From positions 248,001-312,000 of the forward strand of contig NZ_NESF01000001.1 in the NCBI RefSeq assembly GCF_003063665.1: a DNA stretch of 64,000 nt, read 5' to 3'. The position numbers were made by a program, and so were the translations under genes. Below the pieces are notes generated by a model. That model was not told where the DNA came from, searched no databases, and saw only the letters and a program-made list of their open reading frames with translations. Position 1 is the first letter of the stretch; every line of letters begins with the position of its first letter. The DNA is from Limnohabitans sp. Hippo3 (lineage in GTDB: Bacteria; Pseudomonadota; Gammaproteobacteria; Burkholderiales; Burkholderiaceae_C). Positions 8,284-16,147 of this stretch are shown piece by piece.

Positions 8284-9666
8284 ATGTCCGTCATCACGCC
8301 TGAATTGCTGACACGTTTTGACGTGCCCGGTCCGCGTTACACCTCCTATCCCACAGCGGATCGTTTCGTCGAAGCCTTTGGCGAAGCCGACTATGTGCAA
8401 GCCTTGGCGCAGCGTCAATCGGGCACGGTGGGCAAGCAGACACCTCTGTCCTTGTATGTGCACATCCCGTTTTGCGAATCGCTTTGTTATTACTGCGCTT
8501 GCAACAAAATCATCACCAAGCACAAAGAGCGTTCTGCAGCGTATTTGAAATACCTCGGCAAAGAGGTTGAACTACACACCCGACACCTGGGGCGAGGGCA
8601 GTCGGTCAGCCAGTTGCACTTGGGTGGCGGCACGCCCACTTTCATGAGCGACGAAGAGTTGCGCCAACTCATGGCCATGCTGCGAGAACATTTTGAATTC
8701 GTGCCGGGCGGTGAATACTCTGTCGAGGTGGACCCGCGCACCGTGGACGACAGTCGACTGGCCGTGCTGGCCGAATTGGGCTTCAACCGCCTGAGTTTCG
8801 GCGTGCAGGACTTTGACCCTGCGGTGCAAAAAGCCGTGCACCGCATACAGCCGTCCGAGCAGGTGTTTCAACTGGTCCAAGCGGCTCGCCACCTCGGCTT
8901 CGAGTCGGTCAACGTTGATCTGATTTACGGCCTGCCTTTGCAAACCCCCGAGTCCTTTGACCGCACACTTGAGCAGGTGAAAAGTCTGCGCCCTGACCGC
9001 ATTGCGCTGTATGCCTATGCGCACCTGCCCGAACGCTTCAAGCCCCAACGCCGCATCCATGCAGAAGAATTGCCCTCGGGTGCAGCCAAAGTGTCCATGC
9101 TGTCGCGCTCGCTCGACGCCTTGACCGATGCGGGCTATGTCTACATTGGCATGGACCACTTCGCCTTGCCCGATGACGCCTTGGCCGTGGCCAAAAGGCA
9201 AGGGCGTTTGCACCGCAACTTCCAAGGTTACAGCACGCAAGCCGATTGCGACCTGATTGCCTTGGGCGTCTCCTCCATCGGGCGGATCGGCGCGACTTAC
9301 AGCCAGAACGCCAAGACCATGGAAGAGTACTGTGACCTGCTCGACCAGGGCCACTTTCCGGTGGTGCGGGGCCTGGCGCTCACGCGCGACGACCTGATTC
9401 GCCGCTCGGTCATCATGGCGCTGATGTGCCAGGGCCATTTGCAATACGAGTCCATCAACCTGGCCTGGTTGGTCGATTTCAAAACCCTGTTTGCCAAAGA
9501 GCTGAGCCAGCTCGAAGACATGCAGTCGCAAGGCTTGGTGGCGCTGAGTGACTCCGGCATCCAGGTCACCGCCATGGGCTGGTTTTTTGTGAGGGGCGTG
9601 GCCATGGTGTTTGACCGTTACGTCCAAGCCGACCGCAACCGCAGCCGCTTTTCCAAAATCATCTGA
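8284..9666 (+). CDS. hemN: Oxygen-independent coproporphyrinogen III oxidase HemN
   Basis: Radical-SAM enzyme converting coproporphyrinogen III to protoporphyrinogen IX without oxygen, in cytoplasmic haem synthesis. 460 residues, the usual length for true HemN. The cluster motif is visible as C64-ESL-C68-YY-C71-A-C73, the extended CxxxCxxCxC form of genuine HemN. Other family features are GGGTPTFM, EVDPRTV and the C-terminal HemN domain. The reading frame is open upstream to 8221, but ATG 8284 with GGGGCAG ahead gives the family N-terminus MSVITPELL. It is monocistronic here, divergent from fnr and likely Fnr-activated through the box at 8200-8213. Confidence 0.96.
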   Translation: MSVITPELLTRFDVPGPRYTSYPTADRFVEAFGEADYVQALAQRQSGTVGKQTPLSLYVHIPFCESLCYYCACNKIITKHKERSAAYLKYLGKEVELHTRHLGRGQSVSQLHLGGGTPTFMSDEELRQLMAMLREHFEFVPGGEYSVEVDPRTVDDSRLAVLAELGFNRLSFGVQDFDPAVQKAVHRIQPSEQVFQLVQAARHLGFESVNVDLIYGLPLQTPESFDRTLEQVKSLRPDRIALYAYAHLPERFKPQRRIHAEELPSGAAKVSMLSRSLDALTDAGYVYIGMDHFALPDDALAVAKRQGRLHRNFQGYSTQADCDLIALGVSSIGRIGATYSQNAKTMEEYCDLLDQGHFPVVRGLALTRDDLIRRSVIMALMCQGHLQYESINLAWLVDFKTLFAKELSQLEDMQSQGLVALSDSGIQVTAMGWFFVRGVAMVFDRYVQADRNRSRFSKII

Positions 9667-9748
9667 TGCCTTGGTGCTTTGGGCATGGCCCGGCCATGGG
9701 CTGTGCGCATCGCCGACAATGCGACGCAGATCAACCAGCAGGCAGGGC

Positions 9749-10426
9749 ATGCAAAGTTCTTTGGCCATCACGGCCTTGATGATGGGGGTGTTGGGTGGGC
9801 CACATTGTGTGGCCATGTGTGGCGCCGCCTGTGCGGGCCTGGGCCTAGCCGCAGGCGAGCGGCGTGCTCAGGCCTTGCTGGCTTTTCAGCTCGGGCGTTT
9901 GGCCGGGTATTCACTGCTGGGCGCGGTGGCTGCAGCCAGCGTGCAGGGCCTAGGCTGGTTGACCACGCAGTCGGCCGCCATTCGCCCGGTCTGGACCTTG
10001 CTGCACCTCACGGCCCTGGTGCTGGGCTTGCTGCTCATGCTGCAGGCACGACAACCCGTGTGGCTCGATGCCGCCGCTCGCCGCTTGTGGGCGCATGTGC
10101 GAGCCTTCAACAGCCGCTGGGGACGCGCCGCGCCCTGGATGGTGGGCGGGCTGTGGGCCTTGATGCCTTGCGGTTTGCTGTATTCGGCTTTGATGGTGGC
10201 CGCCTTGACCAGCCAGCCTGTGGAGGGTGCGGCGACCATGGCTTTGTTTGCGCTGGGCAGCAGCCTTAGCCTGTGGGCTGGTCCCTGGTTGTTTTTGCGC
10301 ATGCAAACACTCGGTGACGGAGCCTGGGGCATGCGTGTGGCTGGTTTGGCGCTGGCAGGCGTCTCGGCCTGGGCTTTGTGGATGGGTTTGGTGCATGACC
10401 AAGCCCCTTGGTGCGTTACACCCTGA
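9749..10426 (+). CDS. SafE-type membrane protein (sulfite exporter TauE/SafE family)
   Basis: 225-residue polytopic protein with about six hydrophobic segments. The N-terminus has GGPHCVAMCGAACAG, the HCxxMCG signature of the SafE-like (COG2836) branch, related to the DsbD/CcdA transmembrane fold. Such genes are often next to cbb3 oxidase genes and may handle copper or thiol redox for assembly; this is inference. The frame stays open upstream, but ATG 9749 fits the family start. It overlaps nothing and is followed 98 nt later by a SIMPL gene. Confidence 0.75.
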   Translation: MQSSLAITALMMGVLGGPHCVAMCGAACAGLGLAAGERRAQALLAFQLGRLAGYSLLGAVAAASVQGLGWLTTQSAAIRPVWTLLHLTALVLGLLLMLQARQPVWLDAAARRLWAHVRAFNSRWGRAAPWMVGGLWALMPCGLLYSALMVAALTSQPVEGAATMALFALGSSLSLWAGPWLFLRMQTLGDGAWGMRVAGLALAGVSAWALWMGLVHDQAPWCVTP

Positions 10427-10524
10427 AACCAAACCGCACCGGACCAGACAGTTCTTTGACCCTGCTGGCCTTCACAATGCGCGTGTTTCTGTCAGTTGTT
10501 TTGACCCATTCCCGGAAAGAGCCC

Positions 10525-11268
10525 ATGACTTTGATTTCCAAGCCTTCCATGGCCTTGGCCCTGATGACCACGCTTTTGGGGCCTGTCGCCTTCGCACAAG
10601 GCCCAAACCCATCCACCTCTCAGATGCCTCATGCGGGCTATGCTGTCGCGCATCAAGTCCTGCACCTGAGCGCTTCGGCACAGACAGAAGTGGCTCAAGA
10701 CTGGCTGGTCATGAGCTTGTCGGTTCAAAAAGAGGGCTTGCAAGCGCCTGCGGTTCAAAAGCAGCTCAACGCGGTGCTGTCGGCCGCCTTGGCTGTTGCC
10801 AGCCCCATGGCCAAGCCCGTCGCACTGGAAGTGAGAACGGGCGAGATGAACGTTTCACCCCGGTATGGGCGAGATGGGAAGATCAATGGCTGGGTAGGGA
10901 CGGCGCAATTGGTGTTGCAGGGCCGCGATGCCGAGCAGATCGCCACCCTCGCGGCGCGGTTGCCAGAGATGACGGTCTCGCGGATCGAATGGCGGCTGAG
11001 TGCAGAGCAAAAGAATGCGGCCGAAACACGCATCCAGGCCGAGGCGGTCGCACGTTTTCAGACCCGAGCCCAAGCCTTGACGCAGCAGTTTGGCTTCAGC
11101 GCTTACACCCTCAGGGAAGTGCGCGTGAACGCGCAAGAGGCCAGTGAGGGCAGTGTCATGCCCCGCATGGCCATGGTGCAGATGGACGAGACACCCGCTG
11201 CTGTGCCCACGATGGCAGGCAAGTCGCGCGTGGTGGTGAACCTGACGGGCAGCATCGCCATGCGCTGA
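10525..11268 (+). CDS. SIMPL (DUF541) domain periplasmic protein
   Basis: 247 residues with a clear signal peptide (MTLISKPSMALALMTT... ending VAFA) and predicted cleavage before QGPNP. The mature part (about 45-245) follows the SIMPL/DUF541 pattern: an N-terminal strand with LSASAQTEV, a long central alpha/beta region and a C-terminal RVVVNLTGS strand. Family members are oxidative-stress or outer-membrane-associated proteins of poorly known function. ATG 10525 has GGAAAGAG upstream. It converges on the exporter gene at 11297. Confidence 0.8.
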   Translation: MTLISKPSMALALMTTLLGPVAFAQGPNPSTSQMPHAGYAVAHQVLHLSASAQTEVAQDWLVMSLSVQKEGLQAPAVQKQLNAVLSAALAVASPMAKPVALEVRTGEMNVSPRYGRDGKINGWVGTAQLVLQGRDAEQIATLAARLPEMTVSRIEWRLSAEQKNAAETRIQAEAVARFQTRAQALTQQFGFSAYTLREVRVNAQEASEGSVMPRMAMVQMDETPAAVPTMAGKSRVVVNLTGSIAMR

Positions 11269-11274
11269 CAGGGT

Positions 11275-11292
11275 GGGCCTGAATTCAGGCCC
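11275..11292. terminator. 18-bp perfect palindrome between convergent genes
   Basis: GGGCCTGAATTCAGGCCC is its own reverse complement and fills the 28-nt gap between the stops of the SIMPL and TauE-family genes. It has no U tract, so a shared bidirectional stop is only likely, not certain. Confidence 0.45.
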
Positions 11293-11296
11293 TGAA

Positions 11297-12112
11297 TCAG
11301 GCGGACAGGCCTTTGTAGAGCATGTAAGCGGCCAGCAGATAAAGCACGCTGGCAAAAACGCGCTTGAGTTGCTTGACCGGCAGTTTGTGGGCCGTTGCCG
11401 CGCCAATGGGGGCCATGAGCACGCTGCACACGGCAATCACCGCCAAAGCGGGCAACCACAAGTAGCCAAAGCTGTAGGCTGGCAGGTCCTGCACGTTCTG
11501 ACCGCTGACGATGTAACCGGCCACGTTGGCCAGCGCAATCGGAAAACCCAAAGCTGCGCTGGTGGCCACCGCGTTGTGGATGGCCACATTGCACCAGGCC
11601 ATGAACGGCACGCTGATGAAGCCCCCGCCTGCACCCACCAGGCCCGACAGCAAACCGATCAGACCGCCTGCGCCCAGCAAACCCTGGAAACCAGGCACTT
11701 GGCGAGAAGGGGCAGGTTTTTTGTCCAGAAACATTTGCGTCGCCGAGAAGCCGACAAAAGCCGCAAAAAACAAGGCCAGGTAAGTGCCTTTGGCAAAAGC
11801 AAAAATGCCCATGCTGCCGATCAGGCTGCCGATCACAATGCCCGGGGCCAGGCCCTTGACCAGATCCCAGCGCACGGCTTTTTTCTTGTGGTGGGCACGC
11901 ACACTGGAGACGCTGGTGAAGATGATGGTGGCCATGGATGTGGCGATCGCCATCTTGACGGCCAGGTCGGGGCTGACCCCACGCGCACCCAGCAGGTAAG
12001 TCAAGAACGGCACCATGATCATGCCGCCGCCAATGCCCAACAGGCCCGCCAAAAAGCCCGTGCACAGGCCCAAAACGGCCAATTCGGCCAACAGCAGAGG
12101 TTCGATGATCAT
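11297..12112 (-). CDS. TauE/SafE-family anion exporter (COG0730)
   Basis: 271-residue integral membrane protein with about eight hydrophobic helices. The two-fold repeat of the family is visible: first copy AGLLGIGGGMIMVPF near residue 24, second copy SGLVGAGGGFISVPF near residue 160. Members export sulfite, sulfoacetate or related small anions; substrate cannot be told from sequence. It is the first gene downstream of the 6S RNA gene on the same strand, with about 23 nt between. It is a different subfamily from the SafE-like protein at 9749. Confidence 0.85.
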   Translation of the reverse strand: MIIEPLLLAELAVLGLCTGFLAGLLGIGGGMIMVPFLTYLLGARGVSPDLAVKMAIATSMATIIFTSVSSVRAHHKKKAVRWDLVKGLAPGIVIGSLIGSMGIFAFAKGTYLALFFAAFVGFSATQMFLDKKPAPSRQVPGFQGLLGAGGLIGLLSGLVGAGGGFISVPFMAWCNVAIHNAVATSAALGFPIALANVAGYIVSGQNVQDLPAYSFGYLWLPALAVIAVCSVLMAPIGAATAHKLPVKQLKRVFASVLYLLAAYMLYKGLSA

Positions 12113-12135
12113 GGGGGAATGGAAAATCTAGAAAG

Positions 12136-12314
12136 GAAAGGTGTCTGCGAGTGCCACCGGACCGGCATCCTGAACCGGGGTTCAGGTGGGCGAGGGCAGA
12201 CTGGCGTTGGGTTCATCTGACGCGAGACGATCACGCTCACCAGCCAATGTACCAAGCCCGGGCTCTAAGAGCATTGGTTCAAGGAAATATAAAGCCCGGC
12301 ATGCACCGCAGACC
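12136..12314 (-). ncRNA. ssrS: 6S RNA
   Basis: About 179 nt on the minus strand, the standard 6S length. The ends pair (GTCTGCG at the 5' side with CGCAGAC at the 3' side, then GTGC with GCAC). The interior parallels E. coli 6S: an ATATTTC bubble strand, GCTGGTGAGCGTGATCG matching GTTGGTGAGCATGCTCG, and a CCTGAACCCCGGTTCAGG hairpin matching the E. coli CCTTGAACC/GGTTCAAGG arm. It lies directly downstream of zapA, the conserved proteobacterial location. A TACAAT -10 element at 12320-12325 sets the 5' end near 12314. The ends are estimated to within a few nucleotides. Confidence 0.88.
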
Positions 12315-12319
12315 ATGGC

Positions 12320-12325
12320 ATTGTA
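12320..12325 (-). promoter_or_regulatory. -10 element of 6S RNA
   Basis: TACAAT on the minus strand, 6-7 nt before the inferred first base of 6S RNA. No convincing -35 hexamer is seen at 16-18 bp. Confidence 0.6.
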
Positions 12326-12362
12326 GGACTTTCAAAAGACCTGCCACAGAACAACGTCTGCA

Positions 12363-12689
12363 TCAGATCAATTGACCGTCTTGCTCCAGAACATGGTCCA
12401 GACGCTTGAGCAGCTGCGACAAGCGCTCTTGCGATGCTTCGGGGACATCTGCCGCAGCAGCTTGGGTGTTGGTGGTGGGCGAAGGCGTTTCAGATTGCTC
12501 GAAGGCCAGATTCAACGCTGCCAGAACGGCGATGCGGTCACGCGCCTTGATCTTGCCGGCATCGCGGATCTTGCACATGGCTTCATCCACTTTGCGCACC
12601 GCAGCCAACAAGCGCTCTTCACCCCCCTCGGGGCAACCGAGGATGTAACTTTGTCCCATGATCTGGACGTCCAATTGTTTGTTGCTCAT
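12363..12689 (-). CDS. zapA: Cell division protein ZapA
   Basis: 108 residues. The N-terminal ZapA domain begins SNKQLDVQIMGQSYILGCPEGGEERL and leads into an alpha-helical coiled-coil dimerisation tail with an Ala/Pro/Thr-rich linker (about 70-88). ZapA binds FtsZ and bundles protofilaments at the Z ring. The start overlaps the stop of the upstream zapB-like gene by 4 nt (ATGA). 6S RNA follows immediately, as in many Proteobacteria. Confidence 0.92.
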   Translation of the reverse strand: MSNKQLDVQIMGQSYILGCPEGGEERLLAAVRKVDEAMCKIRDAGKIKARDRIAVLAALNLAFEQSETPSPTTNTQAAAADVPEASQERLSQLLKRLDHVLEQDGQLI

Positions 12690-12916
12690 GCTGAAGCCTC
12701 AGGAGATGCGGGGGTGCTGGATGCGGGCAAACGCTCAATCAGGGCATCCACACGCGCTCTGGCTGCCGCCAGTCGGGATTTGAGCTGGTCACGCTCAAGG
12801 GTCAGCGCCTGGACTTGCTGGGCCAATAAAGCGTTGGTGCGTTGAAGCTCTTCGTGGCGCAGCAACAAATGATCCACACGCTCGGCAATTTGATCAATGG
12901 TGTCGGAATGGGCCAT
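12686..12916 (-). CDS. Small coiled-coil protein, ZapB-like
   Basis: 76 residues starting MAHSDTIDQI. Heptad-like leucines run through residues 5-60 (LLLRHEELQRTNALLAQQ and onward), then a Pro/Ser/Ala tail. Size and coiled coil resemble ZapB-type proteins, and it is translationally coupled to zapA (4-nt overlap), which supports a division role. No sequence motif proves orthology to E. coli ZapB. A TACAAT element lies upstream at 12943-12948. Confidence 0.75.
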   Translation of the reverse strand: MAHSDTIDQIAERVDHLLLRHEELQRTNALLAQQVQALTLERDQLKSRLAAARARVDALIERLPASSTPASPEASA

Positions 12917-12942
12917 GGCAGACAAAGAAAAAGAGATTTCGC

Positions 12943-12948
12943 ATTGTA
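12943..12948 (-). promoter_or_regulatory. -10 element for the zapB-like/zapA operon
   Basis: TACAAT on the minus strand 27 nt before the ATG at 12916, within CTCTACAATGCG, the same context seen at other promoters in this window. The -35 is not obvious. Confidence 0.5.
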
Positions 12949-13002
12949 GAGCGTGGGCGATTTTGTAGGCTGGGAGACAGTTTGGCGCATAAAATGATTG
13001 TT

Positions 13003-13222
13003 GTTGGTGCTCGCGATGCCGGTTCACGGCGCGCAGTTCAACGGGAAGCAGGAGGGAAAAGCCAACCCGGCCCACCTAACCTGCGCTGCCCCCGCAACGG
13101 TAAGCAGACGGGTTTTCTGTCAAAAGAAAATCCAGCTTTCATCTCAAACCACTGGTCGCCCTGAAACAGGCAACTGGGAAGGTGATGGAAGTCGCTCTGT
13201 CAGCCCGGATACCGGCCAACAA
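13003..13222 (+). promoter_or_regulatory. Cobalamin (AdoCbl) riboswitch
   Basis: The leader has the conserved cobalamin-riboswitch core in order: a 5' P1/P2 region GGTGCTCGCGATGCCGGTT, GGGAAGCAGG, the hallmark GCTGCCCCCGCAACGGTAAG near 13085-13105, CCACTGG near 13150, GGGAAGGTG, and the 3' element TCAGCCCGGATACCGGCC near 13200-13217. It precedes btuB by about 80 nt and probably controls the whole btuB-cobQ unit, turning it down when cobalamin is plentiful. Exact ends are approximate. Confidence 0.95.
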
Positions 13223-13226
13223 GGTG

Positions 13227-13244
13227 ACCTGTCGCAAGACAGGT
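13227..13244 (+). promoter_or_regulatory. GCAA-tetraloop hairpin after the riboswitch aptamer
   Basis: ACCTGTC and GACAGGT pair around a GCAA loop just 3' of the aptamer. No U tract follows, so this may be part of a translational expression platform; the alternative pairing with the aptamer was not worked out. Confidence 0.4.
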
Positions 13245-13302
13245 TGTAAAGCCCATGCACTGTCGGGGAAGGCGGTGAGGGCGTTTGACTTGTTAGTTTC
13301 TC

Positions 13303-15330
13303 ATGAAGAAAAATATTTCTACTGTGGCGCGTTATGCCGCCCATACTTGTGGTGTCGCTCCAATTTTGTGGGCTTCGGTTGTCCATGCTCAGGTGCAGGG
13401 CGTAGCCCCAAGCCTTGACCTGTCACAAAACTCTGTGGTGATCAGTGCATCCAAATACAAACAGGATGCGCATGAGTTGCCGGTAGCCACCACCGTAATT
13501 ACCCGTGCCCAGATCGAGTCCTCTGGTGTTGGAACAGTCAACGAGGCCATCATGAAACTCGGTGGTGTGCTGGGCCGTCCAAGTCTTTCCGGGGGAAACG
13601 AATACTCTTTGGACCTCGGGGGATTTGGTGATACAGCTGCCTCCAACATGGTGGTGGTCATTGACGGTATCGCTTACAAGCAGGGAGACTCCAGTGAACT
13701 GAGATTGTCTGCCTTGGCGCTTGATCAGATTGAGCGAATCGAGATTCTCCGAGGCTCATCGTCTGTGCTGTACGGCGAAGGGGCGGTTGCAGGGGTGATC
13801 CACATCATCACGAAAGCTTCGGGTCTGGTGCATCCAGTGGGTGTCTCGGGGCAGGCTACCGCTTCTGTGGGCTCCTACGGGACACGTGAAGTAAAAGGCG
13901 GCTTGTTCTATTCGGCTGAGCAATGGAATTTCAATGCTTCGGGACTAGACCGTCGATCAGACGGTTATCGTCAAAACGGCGCAAGTTCTGACAAAAACGT
14001 CAATGTGTCCGCACAGTTCCGTGGAGATAGCTTTCGCGTTGGCGTCATTGCTAATCAGCGCAGTGAGCATGCTCAGACACCTGGTGGATTGACGCTGACG
14101 CAGTACGCTGCCGACCCACGCCAGGCACAACCCTCTTCATTCAGCAACCGAACTTATCTGGATGCTAGGGCCAATGGCCAGGCGGCATTTGTTGAGGCGG
14201 ATGTCTTGGGGAGTGTGTTGCGATTGGATTTGGCTCAGCGCAAGCGAGATTACGAAGCGCTGGCGGTCATGGGAGCTTTCGCATATCCGTTGCGATTTGA
14301 AACCAGCAACAACAGCACGGGACTGCAAGCGATTCGTCCCATGGACACAAGCTGGGGTCGCCAAACCTTTACGGTCGGTACAGAGAAAATTAACTGGGAT
14401 CAAAACCGCATTTACCCGCTCAATCCCTCTTTTGGCAGCAGTATCAAACTGGGCTACAACACCACATCCTATTTCCTTAAAAGCGATTCGATCCTGAAGG
14501 CTACCGGTACGCAGTTGTCGGTGGGTTATCGCTCCGAAGATATTGATAAATTCCAGAATATCGTGGGGGGATTCACTCCAGGGAAAACGGTCAGTACAGA
14601 CAAATTGTCTGCGGCAGAGTTGGGGTTTTCTCAGACACTGAACGAGGCTGCGACGGTGTATGGACGTTGGGCGGAATCTTACCGCTTGCCTAACGTAGAT
14701 GAGTTCACGACTCCGGCCTACGACACGAACGGTAACCCAATTGCTCTGCGGCCGCAAACCTCTACGGAGAAGGAGCTTGGCCTCAAGTACCGCTGGCCAA
14801 GCCAGGCGCGTGCCAGTGTCCGCTGGGCGCGCTCAGATCTGAGAAACGAGATCATTTACGACCCTGCTAACTGGGCCAACATCAATCTGGAACCTACCCG
14901 CCGCCAAACTCTGGAATTCTTCTGGAGCTATCCGCACAGCTCTAGCCTCAGCGTTTCGGGTAGCCTGAGTCTGCGAGATGCTAAGTTCTTGTCTGGCGCC
15001 AATATGGGCAAACAAGTGCCTATGTCGCCCAAGCAGTCATTGGGTGTACGGGTCGATTGGCGCATGCCTGCCAAGCAAGTCATGTCATGGATGGTGACAG
15101 CGGTTAGTCAGCAAGCCATTGCAGGCAGCTTTGATAACGCCAGCAAAATGCCCGGATACGCCACTCTCGATTGGCGCTATGCACATACCCTCGACAAACT
15201 TGAGTTGTCGATTCTTGTGAAAAATCTGCTGGACAAGAAATACTATGGCTATGCCACGACAACCAGTGGTTACACCTTGTATCCGGACATGGGACGAAAT
15301 CTCATGTTGACAGCTAAGTACAAGTTTTGA
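13303..15330 (+). CDS. btuB: TonB-dependent cobalamin receptor BtuB
   Basis: 675-residue outer-membrane beta-barrel receptor for vitamin B12. A signal peptide (MKKNISTVARYAA...WASVVHA) is followed by the plug domain with a TonB-box-like segment NSVVISASKYKQ, then MVVVIDGIAYKQ and IEILRGSSSVLYGEGAVAGVIHII, typical of plugs. The C-terminus ends in alternating strands finishing ...LTAKYKF with terminal Phe, the usual outer-membrane sorting signal. Assignment to cobalamin rests on the riboswitch immediately upstream and btuFCD downstream. Codon use looks more A+T-rich than the neighbours. The binding-protein gene follows 7 nt later. Confidence 0.93.
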   Translation: MKKNISTVARYAAHTCGVAPILWASVVHAQVQGVAPSLDLSQNSVVISASKYKQDAHELPVATTVITRAQIESSGVGTVNEAIMKLGGVLGRPSLSGGNEYSLDLGGFGDTAASNMVVVIDGIAYKQGDSSELRLSALALDQIERIEILRGSSSVLYGEGAVAGVIHIITKASGLVHPVGVSGQATASVGSYGTREVKGGLFYSAEQWNFNASGLDRRSDGYRQNGASSDKNVNVSAQFRGDSFRVGVIANQRSEHAQTPGGLTLTQYAADPRQAQPSSFSNRTYLDARANGQAAFVEADVLGSVLRLDLAQRKRDYEALAVMGAFAYPLRFETSNNSTGLQAIRPMDTSWGRQTFTVGTEKINWDQNRIYPLNPSFGSSIKLGYNTTSYFLKSDSILKATGTQLSVGYRSEDIDKFQNIVGGFTPGKTVSTDKLSAAELGFSQTLNEAATVYGRWAESYRLPNVDEFTTPAYDTNGNPIALRPQTSTEKELGLKYRWPSQARASVRWARSDLRNEIIYDPANWANINLEPTRRQTLEFFWSYPHSSSLSVSGSLSLRDAKFLSGANMGKQVPMSPKQSLGVRVDWRMPAKQVMSWMVTAVSQQAIAGSFDNASKMPGYATLDWRYAHTLDKLELSILVKNLLDKKYYGYATTTSGYTLYPDMGRNLMLTAKYKF

Positions 15331-15337
15331 CGCTTGT

Positions 15338-16147
15338 ATGCAAAGCTTGGTGCTCGGCCCCCAACGCATCGTCTGTCTCACCGAAGAGACAACGGAGTGG
15401 CTCTATTTGTTGGGGCAGGAGCAGCGCATCGTGGGCATCTCGGGCTACACGGTGCGCCCGCGCCGGGCCCGCGAAGAAAAGCCCAAGGTCAGTGCATTTT
15501 TGAGCGCCAAGATCGACAAGATCCTGGCGCTCCAGCCTGATTGTGTTTTTGGCTTCTCGGACCTTCAGGCCGACATTGCGTCCTTGTTGATCAAGGCAGG
15601 CGTGCAGGTGACGGTGTTCAACCAGCGCAGCGTGGATGAAATTTTTTCCATGCTGTATCAGGTGGCGGCCATGGTGGGGCAGGCCGAGCAGGGCTTGGAG
15701 CGTTTGCAGGCCATGCGGGCCGAGCTCCAAGCGATCCAGCACAAAGCGGCAGGCTTTAAGCGCCGACCCAAGGTATTTTTTGAAGAATGGGACGAGCCCC
15801 ACATCAGTGGCATTCGCTGGGTGTCTGAATTGTTGGGCATGGCCGGGGGCGACGATATGTTCCCCGAGCTGGCGGTGCAGTCGCTGGGCAAGGACCGCAT
15901 CATCGCCGATCCACAGACCATCATCGACCGTGCCCCCGACATCATCATCGGCTCCTGGTGCGGCAAGAAGTTCCGCCCTGAAAAAGTCGCAGCCCGACCC
16001 GGCTGGCAGCATGTGCCGGCCGTGCGCAACGGGCAGTTGTTTGAAATCAAATCGGCCGACATTTTGCAGCCGGGTCCTGCCGCCTTGACCGATGGCGTGG
16101 CCCAGATGCACCGCATCATCAGCCAATGGGTGGACCAATATGCGTGA
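15338..16147 (+). CDS. BtuF-like cobalamin-binding protein without signal peptide
   Basis: 269 residues of the BtuF/FepB periplasmic-binding fold (COG0614): N-terminal QRIVCLTEETTEWLYLLG, the LQPDCVFGFSDLQ strand, a long central helix, and C-terminal RPGWQHVPAVRNGQLFEI. Unlike normal BtuF it starts directly in the domain with no signal peptide or lipobox, and no better upstream start exists because btuB ends at 15330. It may be cytoplasmic, perhaps a corrinoid-binding partner of CobQ or the transporter; that is inference. The next gene, a normal BtuF, overlaps its end by 8 nt. Confidence 0.85.
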   Translation: MQSLVLGPQRIVCLTEETTEWLYLLGQEQRIVGISGYTVRPRRAREEKPKVSAFLSAKIDKILALQPDCVFGFSDLQADIASLLIKAGVQVTVFNQRSVDEIFSMLYQVAAMVGQAEQGLERLQAMRAELQAIQHKAAGFKRRPKVFFEEWDEPHISGIRWVSELLGMAGGDDMFPELAVQSLGKDRIIADPQTIIDRAPDIIIGSWCGKKFRPEKVAARPGWQHVPAVRNGQLFEIKSADILQPGPAALTDGVAQMHRIISQWVDQYA

